NCBI GenBank assembly: GCA_019115765.1
Contig: DXCZ01000006.1
Location: forward strand, 1-38,999
Reading direction: 5' to 3'
DNA length: 38,999 nt
Origin: Candidatus Mediterraneibacter stercoripullorum
GTDB taxonomy: Bacteria; Bacillota; Clostridia; Lachnospirales; Lachnospiraceae
Part shown: positions 15,463-22,767 of the stretch, one piece after another
Layout of the letters: each line of letters starts with the position of its first letter
Position numbering within the stretch: the first letter of the stretch is position 1
Translations under genes and position numbers: made by a program
The notes under the pieces: model-generated
The model's database searches: none
What the model was told of the DNA's origin: nothing
Seen by the model: only the letters and a program-made list of their open reading frames with translations

Positions 15463-16371
15463 GTGATTATCAATACAAAGGAACAGATTGTAGAACTGAC
15501 AAAAGAATGGAAAGGAGAACGGTTTGCAGACGGGCGGCCGCGGGTCCCGGACAGTTATCTTGAGAAGCTCAGAACAATGACATTGGAAGAAATATGGCTT
15601 CCTTTGTATGTAAAGGGATATCATTTTCAATATGAAGGAAGAATGAAGTGCCTTCATGGCGGCAAAAAACTTGTGGGAAGGGCGGTTACATGTACGTTTA
15701 TGCCTACACGCCCGGATCTCTCGAATGTAGTGAAGAAGCAGGGAGAAGAGAAAGGCTGGCAGGGCTTTTTCAATCAGTGGGTAGTGGACCATCTGGAAAC
15801 CGGGGATGTCGTTGTGGCCGATATGTTTGACAAGATTCTGAACGGTACATTTGTGGGAGGTAATCTCACAACAGCGATCCATGTAAAAACAGAAACCGGA
15901 GGAGCCGTTATATGGGGCGGGGTCCGGGATGTGGAACAGATGAAAAAGATTGATACCCAGGTGTTTTACAGAGGAATCAATCCCACGCCGATACGGGAAT
16001 GTGTGATTACAGATCTGAATGGGGCGTGCCATATCGGTGAAGCAGTATGTCTGCCGGGGGATGTGGTTATGGGGACAGAAAGCGGAGTATTGTTTATACC
16101 AAGCCATCTGACAGAGGAACTGATCAACTGCGCTGAGAAAACCCATGCGAAAGATATCTTTGGATTTGCCATGCTGGAGCAGGGCGTGTATACAACAGCT
16201 GAAATAGACAATTCCGTATGGAGTATCGATATGATGGACCGGCTTGTAGATTTTATAGAAACAGATCCCAGATGTGAAAAATACAGGGGACTGGACTGGA
16301 GTCTGGAGATCGGTGCGGCGCACGGGGATCCGGACTGCCTGGAAGAAGTACTTAAGACATGCCTGACATAA
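15463..16371 (+). CDS. RraA-like aldolase/lyase-family protein, last gene of the cluster
   Basis: A 302-residue protein. The central domain has the RraA/HMG-aldolase fold signature: FVGGNLTTAIHVKTETGGAV, then GGVRD with Arg155-Asp156 as the substrate- and metal-binding pair, and GDVVMGTESGVLFIP. It is longer than typical RraA proteins (about 160-230 residues), with extra N- and C-terminal regions. Metal-dependent relatives cleave 4-hydroxy-2-oxo acids to pyruvate or oxaloacetate. It starts at a GTG (15463), 8 nt after AGGAGG; an ATG two bases earlier is out of frame and stops at once. It would supply the carbon-carbon cleavage step that a KDPG-type aldolase provides in DgaE pathways. The enzymatic role is inferred. 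Confidence 0.75.
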   Translation: MIINTKEQIVELTKEWKGERFADGRPRVPDSYLEKLRTMTLEEIWLPLYVKGYHFQYEGRMKCLHGGKKLVGRAVTCTFMPTRPDLSNVVKKQGEEKGWQGFFNQWVVDHLETGDVVVADMFDKILNGTFVGGNLTTAIHVKTETGGAVIWGGVRDVEQMKKIDTQVFYRGINPTPIRECVITDLNGACHIGEAVCLPGDVVMGTESGVLFIPSHLTEELINCAEKTHAKDIFGFAMLEQGVYTTAEIDNSVWSIDMMDRLVDFIETDPRCEKYRGLDWSLEIGAAHGDPDCLEEVLKTCLT

Positions 16372-16429
16372 GAAAAAAGTGAATTACAGCCATGTTTCAT
16401 GATGATGCAATAAGTTATGAAACAAAAGC

Positions 16430-16458
16430 TTGAATCCAGCAGGGAAATCTGATAGTAT
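16430..16458 (+). promoter_or_regulatory. Possible promoter of the HPr-like gene leader
   Basis: TTGAAT (16430-16435), a 17-bp spacer and TAGTAT (16453-16458). It is a moderate match. A start near 16465 would give a leader holding the terminator hairpin at 16499-16552. Confidence 0.3.
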
Positions 16459-16498
16459 AAGTATGTATTAAAAATGTCTGCGGCAGCAGGTGCAAATC

Positions 16499-16552
16499 AG
16501 AGACAATAAATGGGAAGTCCAGAGACGGACAACATGTTTATTGTCTCTTTTT
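16499..16552 (+). terminator. Terminator or attenuator hairpin upstream of the HPr-like gene
   Basis: A perfect 12-bp stem, AGAGACAATAAA (16499-16510) with TTTATTGTCTCT (16537-16548), is followed by a T run. The loop holds an inner GTCC/GGAC stem. It lies 128 nt after the RraA-like gene and ends about 10 nt before the ribosome binding site of the HPr-like gene. It may end the catabolic transcript, attenuate the HPr-like gene, or both. Confidence 0.75.
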
Positions 16553-16572
16553 CTGTTCAGGAGGTAGATAAT

Positions 16573-16800
16573 ATGAAAAAAACAATAAATATCCAGTTTA
16601 AAAATTATGATATGATAGAAAAATTTTCAAAAGATATATCGGATTTGAAAGGAGAGTTCGATCTGATTTCCGGGAGAAGGGTGATCGATGCCAAGTCATT
16701 TCTAGGTATATTCAGCCTGGACCTGTCTTCACCGCTTGTTCTGAATGCTGTTACAGATGATACAAGAGCATTTGAAGTATTCAGCAGGTATCAGGTTTAG
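16573..16800 (+). CDS. HPr-like protein lacking the phosphorylatable histidine (Crh-like)
   Basis: A 75-residue protein with the HPr fold pattern: LISGRRVIDAKSFLGIFSLDLSSP corresponds to the second half of HPr, including the regulatory-serine region (Ser42 here aligns with Ser46 of HPr in KSIMG). The N-terminal segment has no histidine, and the whole protein contains none, so it cannot carry the PTS His15 phosphate. Bacillus Crh likewise lacks His15 and acts with CcpA after serine phosphorylation. A regulatory rather than transport role is inferred. The frame opens at 16510, but AGGAGG (16559-16564) supports the ATG at 16573. Whether an HPr kinase targets it is unknown. Confidence 0.75.
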   Translation: MKKTINIQFKNYDMIEKFSKDISDLKGEFDLISGRRVIDAKSFLGIFSLDLSSPLVLNAVTDDTRAFEVFSRYQV

Positions 16801-16882
16801 AGGTCTTCGTTTATTGTTCTTTTATGTTTCACAATGCCGGAAAAATCGTTGCAAAGGCTGTGCCGCTGATGCATGAACGTCC

Positions 16883-16904
16883 TTCTGCAGCGATGCCTGC
16901 AGAA
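16883..16904. other. Perfect 8-bp hairpin between the HPr-like and livJ-like genes
   Basis: TTCTGCAG and CTGCAGAA flank a 6-nt loop. There is no T run after it on the plus strand, so it is not a clear terminator. It may be a processing site or a weak terminator for the HPr-like gene. Confidence 0.35.
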
Positions 16905-16931
16905 ATAAAAGAGCGCAATCTGTTTTTCTAC

Positions 16932-16960
16932 TTGACAAACCCTCCTTTCAAGGTTAACAT
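16932..16960 (+). promoter_or_regulatory. Strong promoter of the livJ-like gene
   Basis: TTGACA (16932-16937), a 17-bp spacer and TAACAT (16955-16960). It lies 33 bp before the start codon. Confidence 0.75.
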
Positions 16961-16993
16961 AACCATTAGCAGCTAAAAAAGGAGGAGTTTATT

Positions 16994-18172
16994 ATGAAAA
17001 TGATGAAAAAGGCTGCAAGTCTTGCGCTTGCATCTACGCTTGTCGTTTCTCTGGCTGCCTGCGGAAGCAATGGCGGAAACGACGGCAGTGATTCCGGTTC
17101 TACAGGATCTGATACATTTATGATCGGCGGAATCGGACCTACTACTGGTGATAACGCACTTTATGGAACAGCGGTAATGAACGGAATTCAGCTTGCGGTT
17201 GATGAGATCAACGCGGCAGGCGGAATCAACGGATATCAGATTTCCTATCAGTTCGAGGATGATCAGAGTGATCCGGAGAAGTCTGTTAATGCATACAATA
17301 CTCTGAAGGACTGGGGTATGCAGATGCTGGTCGGAACTGTTACTTCAGCTCCGTGTGTAGCTGTTGTTGAGGAGACACATGCGGACAATATGTTCCAGTT
17401 CACACCTTCAGCAACATCTGTTGAGAGTATCCAGTATGACAATGCATTCCGTATGTGTTTCTCAGACCCGAGCCAGGGATCTGTTTCAGCGGATTATATC
17501 GCTGATAACAGCCTTGCGTCAAAGGTAGCTGTTATCTACAACAGCTCTGACACATATTCAACAGGAATCTATCAGTCATTTGCTACAGAGGCACAGGCAA
17601 GAGGACTTGAGATCGTATCTGCAGAGGCATATACATCTGACAGTAACTCTGACTTCTCTGTACAGATCCAGAAAGCAAAGGACGCAGGCGCTGAGCTTGT
17701 TTTCCTGCCGATTTACTATTCTGATGCATCTCTGATCCTTGCACAGGCAGACAGAGCGGGATTTGATCCGATCTGGTTTGGAGTAGATGGAATGGACGGA
17801 ATCCTTGGAGTAGACGGATTTGATACTACACTGGCAGAGGGCGTGATGTTCCTGACACCGTTCACACCTACTTCAGATGATGAGGCTGTACAGACATTTG
17901 TAGCAAGCTATGAGGAAGAATTCGGCAGCACTCCGATTCAGTTTGCGGCAGATGCTTATGATTGTATGTATGTACTCAAGGCAGCTATTGAGCAGGCTGA
18001 TATTACACCAGATATGAGTATCTCTGATATGTGTGACGCCATGAAGACTGCTATGACACAGGTTACCTATGACGGTGTGACAGGAAAGCAGATCTCCTGG
18101 GGAGAGGACGGAGAGCCTTCCAAGGAGCCGACGGTCGTTCAGATCACAGAGGGTGAGTATACGGTTCTGTAA
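16994..18172 (+). CDS. livJ: Branched-chain amino acid-type ABC transporter binding lipoprotein (LivJ-like)
   Basis: A 392-residue lipoprotein of the Leu/Ile/Val-binding (Peripla_BP_6) family. The lipobox SLAACG places the lipidated Cys at about 23, followed by a Gly/Ser/Asp linker. The mature protein begins with the family-typical GGIGPTTGDNALYGTAVMNG and INAAGGINGY. These proteins bind branched-chain amino acids, but the family also covers urea, amides and aromatic acids. It has its own near-consensus promoter and strong terminator (18217-18259), so it can be expressed above the membrane parts, as usual. Codon usage looks more selected than in neighbouring genes, consistent with high expression. 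The ligand is uncertain; the dehydroquinase gene that follows raises the possibility of an alicyclic acid. Confidence 0.85.
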   Translation: MKMMKKAASLALASTLVVSLAACGSNGGNDGSDSGSTGSDTFMIGGIGPTTGDNALYGTAVMNGIQLAVDEINAAGGINGYQISYQFEDDQSDPEKSVNAYNTLKDWGMQMLVGTVTSAPCVAVVEETHADNMFQFTPSATSVESIQYDNAFRMCFSDPSQGSVSADYIADNSLASKVAVIYNSSDTYSTGIYQSFATEAQARGLEIVSAEAYTSDSNSDFSVQIQKAKDAGAELVFLPIYYSDASLILAQADRAGFDPIWFGVDGMDGILGVDGFDTTLAEGVMFLTPFTPTSDDEAVQTFVASYEEEFGSTPIQFAADAYDCMYVLKAAIEQADITPDMSISDMCDAMKTAMTQVTYDGVTGKQISWGEDGEPSKEPTVVQITEGEYTVL

Positions 18173-18216
18173 TCACGACTGTGATGGAATTCAGATATAA
18201 AGTAAATTAGAATACC

Positions 18217-18259
18217 GGGGAAATGTGTTTGATCAGGAAAAGGCACATTTCCCCCTTTT
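18217..18259 (+). terminator. Intrinsic terminator after the livJ-like gene
   Basis: An 11-bp perfect stem, GGGGAAATGTG (18217-18227) with CACATTTCCCC (18244-18254), is followed by CTTTT. Confidence 0.85.
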
Positions 18260-18261
18260 GC

Positions 18262-18316
18262 GCGATATGCCCGGAGGACAACCGCCGTGCTTGCACGAGC
18301 GGGCATCCGACAAGCA
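18262..18316. repeat. 55-bp dispersed repeat, copy 1 (aroD leader)
   Basis: It matches 27659-27713 at 49 of 55 positions, and all six differences are transitions. It contains ATGCCCG/CGGGCAT arms around a CGTGC-TT-GCACG hairpin. It lies between the livJ terminator and the aroD ribosome binding site. It is in the same orientation as copy 2 relative to the downstream gene. Confidence 0.75.
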
Positions 18317-18330
18317 GGAGGAGAAAAGAC

Positions 18331-19092
18331 ATGGAACCAGTAAAAGTCAGAAATGTGGAGATCGGAGCAGGAATTCCGAAGATCTGTGTGCCGATCGTGG
18401 GAACAACAGGGGAAGAGATCCTGGATGCGGCGGAAGATATTGCAGGGACGGCTGCAGACATTGTAGAGTGGCGGGCAGACTGGTATGAGGATATCTTCCG
18501 GTTTGACAGTACAAGGGAGACACTTGCTTACCTCAGGAGCGTTCTTGGGGAGATCCCGCTTCTGTTTACCTTTCGAACTGCCGGGGAAGGCGGCGCCAGA
18601 GCTGTTGAAGCGGATGAGTATGTGGAACTGAATCGGAAGATCTGCGGCACGGGAATGGTGGACCTGATCGATGTGGAAGCATTTACCGGAGATGAGGCAG
18701 TAGAGAAAGTAATCAGTACGGCACATGAAAAAGGTGTCAGAGTGATCGGTTCCAATCATGATTTCCAGAAGACACCCGGGAAAGATGAGATCTTGTTCCG
18801 GCTCAGGCGGATCCAGGAGATGGGAGCAGATATTCCCAAGATCGCAGTGATGCCCCATTCGAAAAAGGATGTGCTGACTCTTCTTGCGGCAACAGAAGAA
18901 ATGTACCGAGAGTATGCGGACCGGCCATTTATCACCATGTCAATGGCCGGGGACGGCGTGATCAGCAGGCTTGGTGGTGAAGTCTTCGGCTCGGCGGTAA
19001 CATTCGGAGCATATGGAAAAGCATCTGCTCCCGGACAGCTTGAAGTGGAAAAACTGTCTCAGGTCCTGCGGATTATTCATGAAGGAATGTAA
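18331..19092 (+). CDS. aroD: 3-dehydroquinate dehydratase, class I
   Basis: A 253-residue cytosolic enzyme that dehydrates 3-dehydroquinate to 3-dehydroshikimate in the shikimate pathway. Landmarks are EWRADWYED, TFRTAGEGG, IGSNHDFQKTPG with His143, KIAVMPHS with Lys170 (the Schiff-base lysine), and the C-terminal FGAYGKASAPGQ. His143 and Lys170 fall at exactly the classical enterobacterial positions, and the length is typical. The frame is open upstream to 18223, but that part is the dispersed repeat read as protein; AGGAGGAG precedes the ATG at 18331. No other aromatic-pathway gene is nearby. It sits between the binding-protein and permease genes of a Liv-type transporter, so a catabolic (quinate/shikimate) role is possible. 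Confidence 0.93.
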   Translation: MEPVKVRNVEIGAGIPKICVPIVGTTGEEILDAAEDIAGTAADIVEWRADWYEDIFRFDSTRETLAYLRSVLGEIPLLFTFRTAGEGGARAVEADEYVELNRKICGTGMVDLIDVEAFTGDEAVEKVISTAHEKGVRVIGSNHDFQKTPGKDEILFRLRRIQEMGADIPKIAVMPHSKKDVLTLLAATEEMYREYADRPFITMSMAGDGVISRLGGEVFGSAVTFGAYGKASAPGQLEVEKLSQVLRIIHEGM

Positions 19093-19123
19093 GACGAACA
19101 AAAGGTTACCGTGAAAGGGATAA

Positions 19124-19172
19124 ATGGCAGCTATAAAACCGAGCGGACTCGATTTTATAGTTGCCATTCCTT
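19124..19172 (+). terminator. Intrinsic terminator after aroD
   Basis: Two 20-nt arms (19124-19143 and 19148-19167) pair with one mismatch and one G-U pair around a 4-nt loop, followed by a T-rich tail. The right arm overlaps the -35 of the livH promoter. Confidence 0.8.
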
Positions 19173-19190
19173 TATGACCTGTGATATAAT
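19161..19190 (+). promoter_or_regulatory. Promoter of the livHMGF operon
   Basis: TTGCCA (19161-19166), an 18-bp spacer and TATAAT (19185-19190), with an extended -10 TG at 19182-19183. The -35 lies within the right arm of the aroD terminator. Confidence 0.75.
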
Positions 19191-19239
19191 TAGCTGATAC
19201 TCAAAAACCATAAGATAAAAAAGATGAGAGGGAATGAAA

Positions 19240-20124
19240 ATGAGCTTTATATCGTATCTGGTAAACGGACTCAGTCTGGGAAGTGTATATGCGATCATTG
19301 CTCTTGGATATACCATGGTATACGGTATCGCGAAGATGCTGAATTTCGCCCATGGTGACGTCATCATGATCGGTGCCTACATGGCTCTGATCAGTCTGAC
19401 TCAACTGGGCCTTCCCGTACTGCCGGCAATCCTTGTGGCTGTAGTTGTATGTACGGTACTTGGTGTAGTGATCGAGCGTGTTGCATACAAACCACTTCGA
19501 AACGCATCATCATCTCTGGCGGTTCTGATCACGGCTATCGGTGTCAGCTACCTGCTGCAGAACATTGCACTGCTTGTATTTGGAGCTAACACCCAGTCAT
19601 TTCCGTCTGTGATCAAATGGAGCGGAGTTTCTCTTGCAGGAGGAAGGCTGAATATCTCAGGCGTGACTATCGTGACCATCGCTGCATGCCTTGTGATCAT
19701 GATCGTCCTGACACTATTCGTGCAGAAGTCGAAGCCCGGTCAGGCTATGAGGGCTGTATCTGAGGACAGAGGAGCCGCACAGCTGATGGGAATCAATGTA
19801 AATGGAACCATCGCAATGACATTTGCCATCGGATCAGCACTGGCGGCAGTGGCAGGCGTGCTGCTCTGTTCCGCATATCCGACCCTGGATCCCTACACCG
19901 GAGCCATGCCGGGAATCAAGGCTTTCGTGGCCGCTGTGTTCGGAGGAATCGGCTCCATCCCCGGTGCTTTCATCGGTGGTCTTCTGCTTGGAATCATCGA
20001 GATTCTTGGAAGGGCATACATTTCATCACAGATGGCGGACGCGATCGTGTTCGCGGTTCTGATCATCGTGCTTCTTGTGAAGCCTACGGGACTCTTAGGC
20101 AAAAAGATTCAGGAGAAAGTGTAG
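19240..20124 (+). CDS. livH: Branched-chain amino acid ABC transporter permease LivH-type
   Basis: A 294-residue membrane protein of the LivH family with about eight hydrophobic segments. The N-terminal NGLSLGSVYAIIALGYTMVYG and MLNFAHGD are diagnostic, and the C-terminal GIKAFVAAVFGGIGSIPGA is the family's ATPase-facing region. Of two in-frame ATGs, 19240 is 7 nt from GAGAGGG and preferred; 19234 is only 1 nt away. It pairs with the next permease. A strong promoter stands just upstream, so the membrane and ATPase parts are expressed separately from the binding protein. Confidence 0.95.
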   Translation: MSFISYLVNGLSLGSVYAIIALGYTMVYGIAKMLNFAHGDVIMIGAYMALISLTQLGLPVLPAILVAVVVCTVLGVVIERVAYKPLRNASSSLAVLITAIGVSYLLQNIALLVFGANTQSFPSVIKWSGVSLAGGRLNISGVTIVTIAACLVIMIVLTLFVQKSKPGQAMRAVSEDRGAAQLMGINVNGTIAMTFAIGSALAAVAGVLLCSAYPTLDPYTGAMPGIKAFVAAVFGGIGSIPGAFIGGLLLGIIEILGRAYISSQMADAIVFAVLIIVLLVKPTGLLGKKIQEKV

Positions 20125-20133
20125 GTGGGTGCA

Positions 20134-21210
20134 ATGTTAAAGAAGTTAAAGACAATGAAGAAAACTACAAGAAGCAATATGATCACTTACGGAATAGTGA
20201 TCGCTGCGTTTATCATCCTGCAGACGCTGACTTACACCGGCAATCTTTCCAGTCTGCTGCAGGGACTTCTGGTGCCGCTGTGTACCTATGTGATCCTGGC
20301 AGTCTCTCTGAACCTTGTTGTCGGTATCCTTGGCGAACTGAGTCTGGGACATGCGGGATTTATGTGTGTGGGAGCTTTCTCAAGTGCGTTTTTTTCAAAG
20401 TGTATGAGAGATGTGATCACAGTGGCGCCGCTCCGGTTTTTCCTGGCGCTTCTGATCGGGATTATTGTGGCGGCGATATTCGGAATTATCATCGGTATTC
20501 CGGTGCTCCGTCTGAAGGGTGATTATCTTGCCATTGTCACGCTGGCGTTCGGAGAGATCATCAAGAACCTGGTCAACGTACTTTTTATAGGAGTTGATTC
20601 CAACGGATTTCATTTTTCCACCAAGGACATTATGGATCTGAATATGGAAGCAGACGGGACGGTCATCGTAAACGGACCTCAGGGAATCACAGGTACGCCC
20701 AAGGATTCTACCTTCCTGATCGGAACCATCCTGGTATTGATCACACTTTTCATTGTGCTCAACCTTATCAACTCCCGGGACGGACGTGCGATCATGGCTA
20801 TCCGTGACAACAGGATCGCGGCTGAGTCTATCGGGATCAATGTGACGAAATACAAGCTGATGGCGTTTACCGTCTCGGCGGCGCTGGCAGGAGCGGCAGG
20901 TGTGCTCTATTCACACAATCTGTCAACTCTTTCTGCGAATACAAATAACTTCGGATACAATATGTCAATTTCCATTCTCGTATTCGTTGTGCTGGGAGGC
21001 ATCGGAAGCATCAGGGGCTCTATGATCGCAGCAGTGATCCTGACCCTTCTTCCGGAGCTGTTAAGAGGATACTCATTCTCGGATTATCGTATGTTGATCT
21101 ATGCGATCGTGCTGATCCTCATGATGCTCTTCAACTGGGCGCCCAAGGCTATTGAGTGGAGAGAAAAGTACCTTTCCTTTGGAAAGAGGAAGAAGGAGGC
21201 TGTGAAATAA
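20134..21210 (+). CDS. livM: Branched-chain amino acid ABC transporter permease LivM-type
   Basis: A 358-residue LivM-family permease. The LNLVVGILGELSLGHAGFM segment near residue 60 and LKGDYLAIVTLAFGEII near 130 are characteristic, as is VLGGIGSIRGSMIAA near the C-terminus. The first in-frame codon after the livH stop is a GTG (20125), but ATG 20134 has AGGTGG 5 nt before it. The stop overlaps the next start by one base (TAATG), showing tight coupling to livG. Confidence 0.95.
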   Translation: MLKKLKTMKKTTRSNMITYGIVIAAFIILQTLTYTGNLSSLLQGLLVPLCTYVILAVSLNLVVGILGELSLGHAGFMCVGAFSSAFFSKCMRDVITVAPLRFFLALLIGIIVAAIFGIIIGIPVLRLKGDYLAIVTLAFGEIIKNLVNVLFIGVDSNGFHFSTKDIMDLNMEADGTVIVNGPQGITGTPKDSTFLIGTILVLITLFIVLNLINSRDGRAIMAIRDNRIAAESIGINVTKYKLMAFTVSAALAGAAGVLYSHNLSTLSANTNNFGYNMSISILVFVVLGGIGSIRGSMIAAVILTLLPELLRGYSFSDYRMLIYAIVLILMMLFNWAPKAIEWREKYLSFGKRKKEAVK

Positions 21211-21971
21211 TGGCTGCATTACTGGATGTAAAGAATCTGGGGATCTCATTCGGCGGCCTCCGGGCAGTAAACGGATTTGATATCTCTATTGAAAAAGAAG
21301 AACTGTACGGGCTGATCGGCCCAAACGGTGCAGGAAAGACTACAGTGTTCAATCTGCTGACAGGTGTATATAAGCCGGACAGCGGCAAGGTCCTGCTGGA
21401 TGGACAGGATATCACGGGGAAGAAGACCATTGATATCAGCAAGGAGGGGATTGCCCGTACCTTTCAGAATATCCGTCTGTTCAAGCAGCTCAGTGTGCTG
21501 GACAATGTAAAGGCGGGACTCCATAATAAGCATCATTACTCTACCGCTGCTGGAATCCTTCGACTTCCCGGTTTCCGGAGAGTGGAGAAGGAAATGGATG
21601 AGAAGGCTATGGAGCTTCTGAAAGTGTTCGATCTGGAACAGGAAGCTCATCTTACAGCTGATAACCTTCCATATGGAAAACAGAGAAGACTTGAGATCGC
21701 AAGAGCTCTGGCTACTGAGCCGAAGCTGCTCCTGCTGGATGAGCCTGCAGCAGGAATGAACCCCAATGAGACCGGAGAATTGATGGATATGATCCGGTTT
21801 GTGCGGGAGAATTTCCACATGACGATCCTTCTGATCGAGCATGATATGAAACTGGTAAGCGGGATCTGTGAGAGACTGACAGTGCTGAACTTCGGTGAAG
21901 TACTTGCTCACGGGAAGACTTCTGATGTGCTGAACGATCCGCAGGTCATCACTGCGTATCTTGGAGAATAG
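21210..21971 (+). CDS. livG: Branched-chain amino acid ABC transporter ATP-binding protein LivG
   Basis: A 253-residue ABC ATPase. Walker A is GPNGAGKTT, the signature is LPYGKQRRLEIARAL (the LivG form of LSGGQ), Walker B is LLLLDEPAAGMNP, and the switch histidine is in LIEHDMKLV. The family insertion with TFQNIRLFKQLSVLDNV is present. The ATG at 21210 overlaps the livM stop by one base; the longer frame from 21156 lies inside livM and has no ribosome binding site. It works with LivF as the energising pair of the importer. Confidence 0.95.
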   Translation: MAALLDVKNLGISFGGLRAVNGFDISIEKEELYGLIGPNGAGKTTVFNLLTGVYKPDSGKVLLDGQDITGKKTIDISKEGIARTFQNIRLFKQLSVLDNVKAGLHNKHHYSTAAGILRLPGFRRVEKEMDEKAMELLKVFDLEQEAHLTADNLPYGKQRRLEIARALATEPKLLLLDEPAAGMNPNETGELMDMIRFVRENFHMTILLIEHDMKLVSGICERLTVLNFGEVLAHGKTSDVLNDPQVITAYLGE

Positions 21972-21984
21972 GAGGGAAACAGCG

Positions 21985-22695
21985 ATGGCAATGCTTGAAG
22001 TGAAAGACCTGGAGGTTTATTATGGCGTGATCCAGGCAATCAAAGGTGTGTCCTTCCATGTGGATCAGGGGGAGGTCATTGCACTGATCGGCGCGAACGG
22101 AGCAGGCAAGACGACCATCCTTCATACGGTCACGGGACTGCTTTCCCCGAAGAAAGGACACATTATGTTCGAAGGAAAGGATATCACCAAGGTGCCTGCC
22201 CATAAGATCGTGTCCATGGGGATGGCTCATGTGCCGGAAGGACGGCGTGTTTTCGCGGAGCTGAGCGTCTATGAGAATCTGAAGATGGGCGCCTATACGA
22301 GAAAAGACAGATCTGAGATCGAAGAAAGTCTGAAAAATGTATATAAAAGATTCCCACGTCTGGAAGAGAGAAAAAACCAGATGGCGGGAACACTGAGCGG
22401 CGGAGAGCAGCAGATGCTTGCCATGGGACGCGCCCTTATGTCCAGGCCGAAGATCATCCTGATGGATGAACCTTCCATGGGACTGTCTCCCATCCTGGTA
22501 AATGAAATATTTGATATCATCCAGGCGGTGAGTAAGAGTGGGACAACAGTCCTGCTGGTCGAGCAGAACGCAAAGAAGGCTCTATCCATTGCGGACAGGG
22601 CATATGTACTCGAGACGGGCAATATTGTGCTGGAAGGAAAGGCAAAGGATCTTCTGGAGGATGACTCCATCAAGAAAGCTTATCTCGGTGAATAA
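21985..22695 (+). CDS. livF: Branched-chain amino acid ABC transporter ATP-binding protein LivF
   Basis: A 236-residue ABC ATPase with Walker A GANGAGKTT, signature LSGGEQQMLAMGRAL, Walker B ILMDEPSMGLSP and switch histidine replaced by the LivF-typical VEQNAKKA. The start is ATG 21985, 8 nt after GGAGGG; the frame open from 21961 runs back over the livG stop and is not used. It is the last gene of the operon for transport, though the kinase-like gene 72 nt downstream has no obvious terminator before it and may be cotranscribed. Confidence 0.95.
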   Translation: MAMLEVKDLEVYYGVIQAIKGVSFHVDQGEVIALIGANGAGKTTILHTVTGLLSPKKGHIMFEGKDITKVPAHKIVSMGMAHVPEGRRVFAELSVYENLKMGAYTRKDRSEIEESLKNVYKRFPRLEERKNQMAGTLSGGEQQMLAMGRALMSRPKIILMDEPSMGLSPILVNEIFDIIQAVSKSGTTVLLVEQNAKKALSIADRAYVLETGNIVLEGKAKDLLEDDSIKKAYLGE

Positions 22696-22767
22696 AGCAG
22701 ACGTTGAAAAGATAACAGCGGAAGGAATGTGGGACATTCTCTTTACGAAAACCAGGAGGTGTGCTTT

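Noticed and set aside
15415-16323. Minus-strand open frame of 302 codons
   Set aside because: It mirrors the RraA-like gene almost exactly and has no family features.
18223-18330. N-terminal extension of aroD
   Set aside because: It translates terminator and repeat sequence; the normal class I enzyme length and AGGAGGAG support the ATG at 18331.
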